From JBBIQS01 sp037442205 (GTDB taxonomy: Bacteria > Myxococcota > Myxococcia > Myxococcales > UBA5297), in NCBI GenBank assembly GCA_037442205.1, contig JBBIQS010000015.1, positions 1 to 64,000 of the forward strand: a stretch of DNA of 64,000 nt. The letters run 5' to 3'. A program made the translations under genes and the position numbers. Below the pieces are notes generated by a model. It saw nothing but the letters and a program-made list of their open reading frames with translations, searched no databases and was not told the origin of the DNA. Positions 24,560 to 31,384 of this stretch are shown piece by piece. The stretch's first letter is position 1. Each line of letters starts with the position of its first letter.

Positions 24560-24877
24560 GCCGGCGGGATCGGCGCGGCGCGGTCCGGCAACTGATGAGC
24601 GACGCCGAATCGGTCGGCATCGCCGCGCGGGCCCCGGCCGGCCCCGGGGACGCGCGGATCTTCACCGGGCCATTCCCCCGCCAGCCTCGCCAATCGCGCC
24701 GGTGATCGCCTTGGACGGCATCGGCAACTGATGGAGGCAGCCGGAGCTGGAAGGGTCGAAAGAAAAACTGACAGGTCTGTCGCGCCGCTTGAACGTCCTG
24801 AATTCCTCCATCGAGGCGCGCCGGATTATCGCCTGGGATCTCGCAGCCTTGCGCGGCAAGACCCCGCTTCATTCGCG

Positions 24878-24893
24878 TGGCACAGCCATTGCT
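24878..24893 (+). promoter_or_regulatory. Near-consensus sigma-54 promoter for the Cys-rich lipoprotein
   Basis: TGGCACAGCCATTGCT matches the sigma-54 consensus TGGCACG-N4-TTGCW at every conserved position except the G after TGGCAC. The predicted start near 24904 leaves a 31-base leader with GGAGG at 24923-24927 before the ATG at 24935. Confidence 0.68.
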
Positions 24894-24934
24894 CAGCTGG
24901 CCGGCCATCGCGGAACTTCGTCGGAGGCATCACC

Positions 24935-26575
24935 ATGAAGCAGCTTGCGCTCCTGATCCTGGCCGGGATGGTCGTGCTGCCGGGATGTATCTGTATTCGC
25001 GACAGCCGCGACTGTTATGACGACTTCTACGGCTGCGACGCCCCGCCGCGCACCGGCGGCACCCCCAATCCCAATCCCAAGTACTGCTTCGACCACCCCG
25101 ACTGCCCCTCCGGCATGCACTGCACCTACAGCGGGGTGTGCGTCGCCGGCCCGGCCCCCACCACCTGCGCCAGCGGCACCGAGTGCTCGCCGGCCGAGGT
25201 CTGCTCCTCCGGCAAGTGCCTGCCCTTCCGCTGCGACACCAGCAGCCAGTGCCCCAAGGGATCCCAGTGCGTGGCCGGCGCCTGCACCGCCGGCTGCCAG
25301 CTCGACCTGGACTGCCCCGCCGGCGAGCGCTGCCTGAACAGCAGCTGCCAGGTGATCAGCACCAGCTGCACCTCGGCCGCGGAGTGCAAGGCGGGCGAGG
25401 ACTGCGTCAACGGCGCCTGCGGCAGGCTGTGCGGCGCCGACCGCGACTGCCCGCAGAGCTCGGTCTGCAAGGACCACCTCTGCACCCGCCCGGCAAGCGC
25501 CCCGTGCACCGGCCAGCTCGACTGCGCCGTGGGCCAGAACTGCGACCAGGGCGTCTGCCGCGCCGAGTGCCACCTGGACAAGGACTGCGCCGCCGGACTG
25601 GTCTGCGAGAGCAACTTCTGCCGCCCGGCCTGCACCGCCGACGCCCAGTGCCCGTCCGGCAAGGTCTGCCAGTCGAGCCACTGCATCAGCCCCTGCACCA
25701 GCGACGCGGCCTGCGGCCACGGTCAGATCTGCCAATCGGGGACCTGCAAGGCCGCTTGCACCACCGACGCCAGCTGCGGCGCCAACCAGGTGTGCGTGGC
25801 TGGGATCTGCCACCGCAACTGCAAGCTCGACGGGGACTGCCTGGTCGGCCAGTACTGCCAGGTCGGCCTGTGCAACGCCCCTTGCACCACCGCCGCCGAG
25901 TGCGGAAGCGCCGACTACATCTGCCAGTCGGGCCACTGCCGCACCGCCTGCCAGATCGACACCCAGTGCTCCGGCGGCCTGATCTGCGAGCAGGGCGGCT
26001 GCGTGGCCGGCTGCGCCAGCGACGCCGCCTGCGGCGCCGGCAACATCTGCAAGGCCGGCCGCTGCCTGGCCTCCTGCACCTCCGACACCCAGTGCGGCGC
26101 GGGCAAGGTCTGCCGCGACGGGGCCTGCGTGGTGGGCTGCGCCGCCGACAGCCAGTGCCCCTCGGGCCAGATCTGCCTCAGCGGCGGCTGCACCCCCGGC
26201 TGCGTGGCCGACAGCCAGTGCCCCTCGGGCCAGGTGTGCCGCACCGGCGCCTGCACCCCGGGGTGCATCGCCGACAGCCAGTGCCAGACCGGCCAGATCT
26301 GCGTCAGCGGCGGCTGCAAGACCGGCTGCATCAGCGACGGCCAGTGCCCCACCGGCAACATCTGCGCCGGCGGCCAGTGCCAGAAGGGCTGCATCTCCGA
26401 CGGCCAGTGCGGCCCGGGCAACATCTGCCAGTCCGGCCAGTGCGCCCCCGGGTGCACCGCCGACAGCCAGTGCGGAGCGGGCAAGATCTGCCGCGGCGGC
26501 GGCTGCGTGGTCGGCTGCACCAGCGACACCCAGTGCATCAGCCCGCAGACCTGCAAGAACGGGCAGTGCTCGTAG
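24935..26575 (+). CDS. Lipoprotein with about 23 tandem Cys-rich repeats
   Basis: 546 residues. ATG 24935 is set by GGAGG at 24923 and by the lipoprotein signal MKQLALLILAGMVVLPGC (Cys 18). After a short Cys/Asp/Tyr-rich segment and a TGGTPNPNP linker, almost the whole protein is about 23 copies of a unit of about 21 residues, C-x5-C-x5-C-x4-C-x3, e.g. CTSDTQCGAGKVCRDGAC and CVADSQCPSGQVCRTGAC. Each unit should form two disulfides, giving a long stiff extracellular rod. Such repeats are common in myxobacterial surface proteins but function is not known. Transcription probably by sigma-54 (24878) and ended by the terminator at 26604. The serpin gene follows in the same direction. Confidence 0.88.
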   Translation: MKQLALLILAGMVVLPGCICIRDSRDCYDDFYGCDAPPRTGGTPNPNPKYCFDHPDCPSGMHCTYSGVCVAGPAPTTCASGTECSPAEVCSSGKCLPFRCDTSSQCPKGSQCVAGACTAGCQLDLDCPAGERCLNSSCQVISTSCTSAAECKAGEDCVNGACGRLCGADRDCPQSSVCKDHLCTRPASAPCTGQLDCAVGQNCDQGVCRAECHLDKDCAAGLVCESNFCRPACTADAQCPSGKVCQSSHCISPCTSDAACGHGQICQSGTCKAACTTDASCGANQVCVAGICHRNCKLDGDCLVGQYCQVGLCNAPCTTAAECGSADYICQSGHCRTACQIDTQCSGGLICEQGGCVAGCASDAACGAGNICKAGRCLASCTSDTQCGAGKVCRDGACVVGCAADSQCPSGQICLSGGCTPGCVADSQCPSGQVCRTGACTPGCIADSQCQTGQICVSGGCKTGCISDGQCPTGNICAGGQCQKGCISDGQCGPGNICQSGQCAPGCTADSQCGAGKICRGGGCVVGCTSDTQCISPQTCKNGQCS

Positions 26576-26603
26576 CCATCGCTGAGCGATAGTCCTGCAG
26601 CGA

Positions 26604-26651
26604 CGAGAGCGCTCCTCCGGGCTGGCCCCGGGGGAGCGCTCTCGCTTTTCT
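26604..26651 (+). terminator. Rho-independent terminator after the Cys-rich lipoprotein
   Basis: CGAGAGCGCTCC (26604-26615) pairs perfectly with GGAGCGCTCTCG (26633-26644), followed by CTTTTCT. The loop region (CTCCGGGCTGGCCCCGGGG) resembles the loop of the terminator at 24468. Confidence 0.8.
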
Positions 26652-26760
26652 GGCCTCGCCGTGTCTGGCCCTCGGAATTCCGAGGCGGGAATGCGGAAGA
26701 CCGTGGCACCTGTGGCGGCCGATGCCCCGCAAGCTGCCGAAATCCGGCACTGTTTGAAGC

Positions 26761-26776
26761 TGGCACATCGGCTGCT
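26761..26776 (+). promoter_or_regulatory. Candidate sigma-54 promoter for the serpin gene
   Basis: TGGCACATCGGCTGCT has a perfect -24 element TGGCAC and a -12 element with one mismatch (CTGC for TTGC) in correct register. Predicted start near 26787, 52 bases before the ATG at 26839. Confidence 0.5.
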
Positions 26777-26838
26777 CTGGGCAGCGCCCGCGGCGAGATG
26801 GACTCGCCGACCTACCTCCTCTTCCCTCGGACCCGACC

Positions 26839-28149
26839 ATGAGAGCCCTCCGACTCCTCGCCGCCGCCCTCCTCGCCGCCGCCCTCCTCGCCGCCGCCAG
26901 CTTCGGCTGCCATCCCCTCACACCCCCGACCGAGCAGGCCGACGCTCCGATCACCGAGGCCAAGTCCTCGCTGGCCCGTTCCACCAACCCGAGCGCCGAC
27001 CCGGCGCAGGTCGCCGCGCTGGTCGAGGGGAACAACGCCTTCGCGCTGGCCATGCACCAGCAGCTCAAGGCCCAGCCCGGCAACCTGATGACCTCGCCGT
27101 ACTCAATCTCCACCGCGCTGGCGATGGCCTGGGCCGGGGCCCGCGGCAGCACCGAGTCGCAGATCGCGGCGGCGCTGCACTTCCCGCTTCCCCAGGCCGG
27201 CCTCCACGACGCCTTCAACGCCCTGGACCAGGAGATGCTGCGCGACCGCAGCCAGGCCGACAGCCCCGACTCCCAGCGCTTCCGCTTCCAGACCGCCAAC
27301 TCCGCCTGGACCCAGCGCGACTACCCGTTCCGGCAGAGCTACCTCGACACCCTGGCAGTCAACTACGGCGCCGGGCTGTTCCTGGTCGACTTCCTCAACG
27401 CCCCCGAGCCGGCGCGGCTGGCGATCAACGACTGGGTCGCCCGGCGCACCGAGGACCGGATCAAGGACCTGCTCTCCCCGGGCATGGTTGACCAGGCCAC
27501 CCGGCTGGTGCTGACCAACGCCGTCTACTTCAAGGGCACCTGGGACTCGCAGTTCGACCCCCAGCGCACCGCCCCCGCTCCCTTCCAACTGCCCGACGGC
27601 CAGAGCGTCCAGGTGGCCACCATGCACCAGACCCTGAGCGCCTCCGGCTTCTCCGGGCCGGACTACCAGGCAGTCGAGATCGGCTACCGGAACAGCAGCT
27701 ACTCGATGCTGGTGGTCGCCCCCACCGCCGGAACCTTCTCGAGCTTCGAGGCCTCCTTTGACTCCGGCAAGCTGGCGGCCATCGAGGCCTCGCTCGAGCC
27801 GCGCGAGGTGACCCTGTCGCTGCCCAAGTTCAAGTTCGAGTCCAAGCAGCGCCTGAAGACCCCGCTGGTCGCGCTGGGGATGCGCGACGCCTTCGACTTG
27901 ATCAGCGCCGACCTGACCGGCATCGCCGAAACCCACGAGCTCTACATCGGCGACGTGATCCACCAGACCTTCGTCGCTCTCGACGAGCAGGGCACCGAGG
28001 CCGCCGCCGCCACCGCGGTGATCATCGCCGGCAGCGGCCTGCCGCCCCCGGCGCTGACCGTGGCCATCGACCGCCCCTTCCTGTTCGCCATCCGCGAGCG
28101 CACCACCGGGCAGCTGGCATTCCTGGGGCGGGTGGTCGATCCCCGATAG
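26839..28149 (+). CDS. Serpin (serine protease inhibitor) lipoprotein
   Basis: 436 residues. The N-terminus has a long Ala/Leu signal ending AAASFGC (Cys 24). The serpin fold follows with landmark segments NLMTSPYSISTALAMAWAGA, LVLTNAVYFKGTWDSQFD, SLPKFKFES and DRPFLFAIRERTTGQLAFLG. The reactive-centre hinge EQGTEAAAATAV (383-394) has the small residues needed for loop insertion, so an inhibitory serpin is expected. Counting from Gly 385 as P15 places P1 near Ser 399 in IIAGSG, suggesting elastase- or subtilisin-like targets. Attached to the outer membrane it could protect the cell from its own or a competitor's proteases. Possible sigma-54 promoter at 26761. Confidence 0.95.
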   Translation: MRALRLLAAALLAAALLAAASFGCHPLTPPTEQADAPITEAKSSLARSTNPSADPAQVAALVEGNNAFALAMHQQLKAQPGNLMTSPYSISTALAMAWAGARGSTESQIAAALHFPLPQAGLHDAFNALDQEMLRDRSQADSPDSQRFRFQTANSAWTQRDYPFRQSYLDTLAVNYGAGLFLVDFLNAPEPARLAINDWVARRTEDRIKDLLSPGMVDQATRLVLTNAVYFKGTWDSQFDPQRTAPAPFQLPDGQSVQVATMHQTLSASGFSGPDYQAVEIGYRNSSYSMLVVAPTAGTFSSFEASFDSGKLAAIEASLEPREVTLSLPKFKFESKQRLKTPLVALGMRDAFDLISADLTGIAETHELYIGDVIHQTFVALDEQGTEAAAATAVIIAGSGLPPPALTVAIDRPFLFAIRERTTGQLAFLGRVVDPR

Positions 28150-28196
28150 CCGCAAAGCGGTCCGCTCGGACGATCGGAGTAGATGTTCCGGGGTGA

Positions 28197-28221
28197 GGCT
28201 CCGCGGTTCCTCCGCGGAGCC
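28197..28221. terminator. Hairpin between convergent serpin and MYXO-CTERM-like genes
   Basis: GGCTCCGCGG (28197-28206) pairs perfectly with CCGCGGAGCC (28212-28221) around a five-base loop in the 92-base gap. A bidirectional terminator is likely, although no T tract follows. Confidence 0.5.
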
Positions 28222-28241
28222 CGGTGCGAGCCGAGCGCTGG

Positions 28242-28865
28242 CTAGCCTCGGTTGCGCCGACGACGCAGCGCCGGCGGGGCGAGCAGCGCGACCCCGGCCA
28301 GCGCGGCCCCGCCTCCGACGGCGTTGCAGCCGAAGCCACCCTGCGATCCGCTGGTCTCTTCGCTCGAGGTCCCGCCCGATGAGCTCCCGGCGTCGGCCCC
28401 CGAGCCACCGCCACCCAGGCGGCCGGTGGCGTCGGCCTTCAGCGCGACATGGTTGGACTCGACGTGGTGGGGCTCGTGCACCAGCCAGAAGTCGAGATCC
28501 CCGGTGCCAGGAACGGTGACCAGGATCGTGCCGTTGTTGAGCTGGTCCTGGGTGACGGTCTGGTCGAAGTCGAGACCGGCGCCCTTCAGCCGCAGCCGCC
28601 AGCTCTCGTTGGGCCCCGCCAATCCCATGAACGACGGCACGATCTGGACCTCGACCCCCGAGGGGAAGCACTGGTAGAGGCGCGCCGGGTTGGTCCCCAT
28701 GACCGTCGCCCCGGTCACCCAGGCCGGCGCCACTACCGTGTTCGACGTGACGTGGGCCGACTTGGACTCCTCCGCCAGGGTGTTGCACTTGTCGCAGCAG
28801 CTGCCATCGAAGTCGACGTAGTAGGCGTCGAACGGCCGGCCTCGCCCCGCCAGCCGGCGAGTCAC
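28242..28865 (-). CDS. Surface protein with MYXO-CTERM-like tail, N-terminus unclear
   Basis: 207 residues from GTG 28865, seven bases after the histidine kinase stop. The N-terminal part has a Cys cluster DGSCCDKCNTL and a beta-rich domain (ESWRLRLKGAGLDFDQTVT, DLDFWLVHEPHHVESNHV). A Gly/Ser/Thr linker follows, then FGCNAVGGGAALAGVALLAP and RRRRNRG: a Cys, a hydrophobic helix and an Arg cluster, the MYXO-CTERM sorting pattern that is processed and anchored on the cell surface of myxobacteria. A signal peptide is needed for that but none is seen: the frame continues upstream into the kinase gene without one. Either the start is truncated or export is unusual. Confidence 0.6.
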   Translation of the reverse strand: MTRRLAGRGRPFDAYYVDFDGSCCDKCNTLAEESKSAHVTSNTVVAPAWVTGATVMGTNPARLYQCFPSGVEVQIVPSFMGLAGPNESWRLRLKGAGLDFDQTVTQDQLNNGTILVTVPGTGDLDFWLVHEPHHVESNHVALKADATGRLGGGGSGADAGSSSGGTSSEETSGSQGGFGCNAVGGGAALAGVALLAPPALRRRRNRG

Positions 28866-28872
28866 CTTGGGG

Positions 28873-31218
28873 TCAGCCGCGCTCGGCGCCGGCCAGCGCT
28901 TGTTCGTCGGGCTCGGCCGTGCGGCGAGTCGGGATGTGGCTCAGCAACTCCTGCATCTCCTCGATGCCCGGCGGTTTGGCGATATAGGCGTGAAACCCGG
29001 CGCGGATGGCGCGGCGCTGATCCTCGGGGCTGGAGTAGCCGGTCAGCGCCACCAGGTAGAGATCGCGCAGCCGCCGATCGGCGCGAACGGCCTTGGCCAC
29101 CTCGTAGCCGTCGATCCCCGGCAGCCCGATGTCGCACAGCACCCCGTCCAGCTCCTGGTGGCGCAACACCTCCAGCCCCTCCAGGCCGTTGCTGGCCAGC
29201 AGGATCGAGTGACCGCTCAGCTCCAGCGAATCGCGCAGGCTCTCGGCCACCTGGCGATCGTCCTCGATGATCAGCAGGCGCCGGCCGGCCGGCGCCGGCA
29301 CCTCGGCCGCCTGCTCGGGCGCGGCCACCGGAAGCTCGACGGTGAAAGACGACCCCAGGCCGGGGCCGGGGCTGGCGGCGCTGATCCGTCCCCCGTGCAG
29401 CTCCACCAGCCCCTTGACCACCGCCAGGGTCAGCCCGAGCCCGTCGCTGGCCTGCGCGCCGTCGGCCTGGGCGAAGGGCTGGAAGGGCGCGGCCATCACC
29501 GAGGGCGCCATCCCAGTCCCGGTGTCGCTCACCCGCAGCACCAGCGAGCCCGACTCCCGACGCTCTGCCAGCGACATCGCCACCCAGCCCCCGCGCTGGG
29601 TGTTGCGGGCGGCATTGAGCAGCAGGCCGGTGGCCATCCGCCGCAACCGCTCGGGATCGACCTGCGCCAGACAGGGCTGCGGCGGCAGGCGCAGCTCGAG
29701 TGCCAGCTGCTGGCGGTCGAAGATCGGCCGGCAGAACTCTGCGGCCTCGCGCAGCAGATGCCCCACGTCGTGCCGGGCGCGCAGCAGCCGCTCCTGTCCC
29801 TGGATGATGCGCGCCAGGTCGAGCAGATCGTCGGCCAGGCGCGCCAGCTGCGCCAGCTGCCGAGCCACCGACTCCAACGCGGAAGGCGCCTGCTCGCCGG
29901 TCGGCAGCGCGCGGGCCAGGGCCTCCACGCCGTCGCGGGCCGGCGCCAGCAGGCCTTTCAGCTCGCGGGCGAGCAACGACAGCAGCCGGTTGTTCTGGGC
30001 CTCGCCCAGCCTCTGAACCTCGTGGGCGCGTCGCAGTTGCTCGCTGCCGGCGGCCAGCTCCTGGCCCTGCGCCCGCAGCGCCTCGCCCTGGCTCTCCAGT
30101 TGCCGGGACAGCTCGCGCGCACGGGCCCGGCCGAGGGCGGCGTCCAGGCCAACCGCCAGCAGCGCCGCGGCCGCCTCGGCGAAGCTGACCGCGCCGGCGT
30201 CGAGTCCGCCCATTCCGCCCAGCACCAGCACCCCCAGCGGCTCCTCGGCGGCGATCAGCGGAATCGCCAGCACCGCCTGGGGATCGACCTGCTCGGCGGG
30301 GACGGGGACCGGAGGCTCGGCGGCCAGCGAGCGGATCAGGCTGGCCCGCTCGCGCACCGCCTCGTCGGCGACCGCCTCCTCCCGGGCCGACGGCGCTCCC
30401 TGCTGCGAGGCGAGGCTGGCGCGGCGCAAGAGGCCGCGGCCGCCCTCGGCCAGCAGGTAGATCGAGCCGGATTTCGCTCCCAGGCGCTCGGCGACGGCTC
30501 CCAGGGCCCGATCGCACAGCGGCTCGGCTTCGTGACAGGCGACCTGCACCGACAGCGCCTGCAAGGCCTCCAGGCAGGCCTCGCGCGTGCGGAGCGCCTG
30601 GAGCACGCGCCCAAGCGCCTGCGACAACTCGGAGAGCTCGTCGCCCGGAGGCGCCGGGATCGGCGGCCGCTCCCCGGCAGAACGCCCGGCGGGAGATCGG
30701 CCCCCGCGAAGCACCAGGGCGCCGACCGCCGCCACCAACAGCAGCGTCGCTCCTCCCAAGCCGACGAGCGCGCGCTCCATGCGCTCCTGGATCGCCTCCA
30801 CGGCGACGGCCAGGTTGGCGGCCTGGGCGTCCGCGCGCGTGCGCTCGTCGCGGAGGTCGCCCGATGCTGCACTGGCGCCTCCCCGGGACTGGAACGCCAG
30901 CGCGAAGCTGCGCCCCGGGGACAGCGGAAATCCGACCCGCGGTGACGCCGACTCGCGCAGGCGCCAAGCGAGCCCCAAAACGAGCGAAGGCAGGCGGCCG
31001 CTCCAGGGCAAGCCCTGGCCGCGGAGCCCGGCCGCGCCTGAGAGCTGGCCGCCGGCGCTCACGCAAGCAACGACGCCCAGAGCCCAACCGGCGGGGCCGC
31101 AGACGGCAGCCGGCGCGACCGAGATGGCCAGCATCCCGGCGAGCGCCAGCCCCCAGGCCGTGGTCGCTCGGAAGCCCCGAGCTCGAACGCCACCTCGCGA
31201 CAGCCAGCCATCTGCCAT
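28873..31218 (-). CDS. Hybrid histidine-kinase-like protein with GAF and receiver domains, missing the phospho-His
   Basis: 781 residues. Two membrane segments flank a periplasmic loop (TAWGLALAGMLAISVAPAAV and VGLGGATLLLVAAVGALVL). A GAF domain follows (about 220-365, LGAKSGSIYLLAEGG), then a coiled linker, a HisKA-like helix, an HATPase domain (N box LLLNAARNT, VSDTGTGMAP, DGLGLTLAVVKGLVELHGG) and a C-terminal receiver (LLIIEDD, acceptor in VLCDIGLPGIDGYEV, ALTGYSS, AKP). The HisKA segment reads LLARELKGLLAP, so the usual phospho-acceptor His of SHELRxPL is Arg 418. The protein may be a pseudokinase that passes signals without autophosphorylation, or receives phosphate at its receiver from another kinase. 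Confidence 0.85.
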   Translation of the reverse strand: MADGWLSRGGVRARGFRATTAWGLALAGMLAISVAPAAVCGPAGWALGVVACVSAGGQLSGAAGLRGQGLPWSGRLPSLVLGLAWRLRESASPRVGFPLSPGRSFALAFQSRGGASAASGDLRDERTRADAQAANLAVAVEAIQERMERALVGLGGATLLLVAAVGALVLRGGRSPAGRSAGERPPIPAPPGDELSELSQALGRVLQALRTREACLEALQALSVQVACHEAEPLCDRALGAVAERLGAKSGSIYLLAEGGRGLLRRASLASQQGAPSAREEAVADEAVRERASLIRSLAAEPPVPVPAEQVDPQAVLAIPLIAAEEPLGVLVLGGMGGLDAGAVSFAEAAAALLAVGLDAALGRARARELSRQLESQGEALRAQGQELAAGSEQLRRAHEVQRLGEAQNNRLLSLLARELKGLLAPARDGVEALARALPTGEQAPSALESVARQLAQLARLADDLLDLARIIQGQERLLRARHDVGHLLREAAEFCRPIFDRQQLALELRLPPQPCLAQVDPERLRRMATGLLLNAARNTQRGGWVAMSLAERRESGSLVLRVSDTGTGMAPSVMAAPFQPFAQADGAQASDGLGLTLAVVKGLVELHGGRISAASPGPGLGSSFTVELPVAAPEQAAEVPAPAGRRLLIIEDDRQVAESLRDSLELSGHSILLASNGLEGLEVLRHQELDGVLCDIGLPGIDGYEVAKAVRADRRLRDLYLVALTGYSSPEDQRRAIRAGFHAYIAKPPGIEEMQELLSHIPTRRTAEPDEQALAGAERG

Positions 31219-31384
31219 TGAGCGGCCCCCGCCCGGCCCCGGGCCAGCTCGCCCCGAGGGAGGCTCCGCAGAACTTTCGGCGCACCGTGACGACCTTCAC
31301 AGTGCCCGGTCAGCGGCGCCGCGGCGAGGCGCGCCACCCGTGCACAGGCGCACACCGTCCGCTAGTCAACAGACCCGCCCCGGC

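Larger units (their letters stand above)
24440..24735 (+). repeat. Diverged tandem duplication of a hairpin block
   Basis: Copy one (about 24443-24600) and copy two (about 24601-24735) share GCCGAAT[T/C]GGTCGGCA, GGCCGGCCCCGGGGA and the closing CGGCAACTGATG in the same order. Copy one keeps the T tracts of a terminator; copy two has lost them. Confidence 0.5.
24113..24934. other. Intergenic region, 822 bp, rich in hairpins and sigma-54-like promoters
   Basis: No reading frame here has coding-like composition on either strand. The region contains a sigma-54-like promoter at 24316, a candidate small RNA ending in a strong terminator at 24512, a second terminator at 24514-24559, a diverged second copy of the hairpin block at 24601-24735, and a near-consensus sigma-54 promoter at 24878 for the Cys-rich lipoprotein. 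Confidence 0.65.

Noticed and set aside
24345..24908. 187-codon minus-strand ORF in the intergenic hairpin region
   Set aside because: No Shine-Dalgarno, no coding bias, and it crosses two strong terminator hairpins.
24731..24934. N-terminal extension of the Cys-rich lipoprotein
   Set aside because: It would bury the lipoprotein signal at ATG 24935, lacks an RBS and overlaps the sigma-54 promoter.
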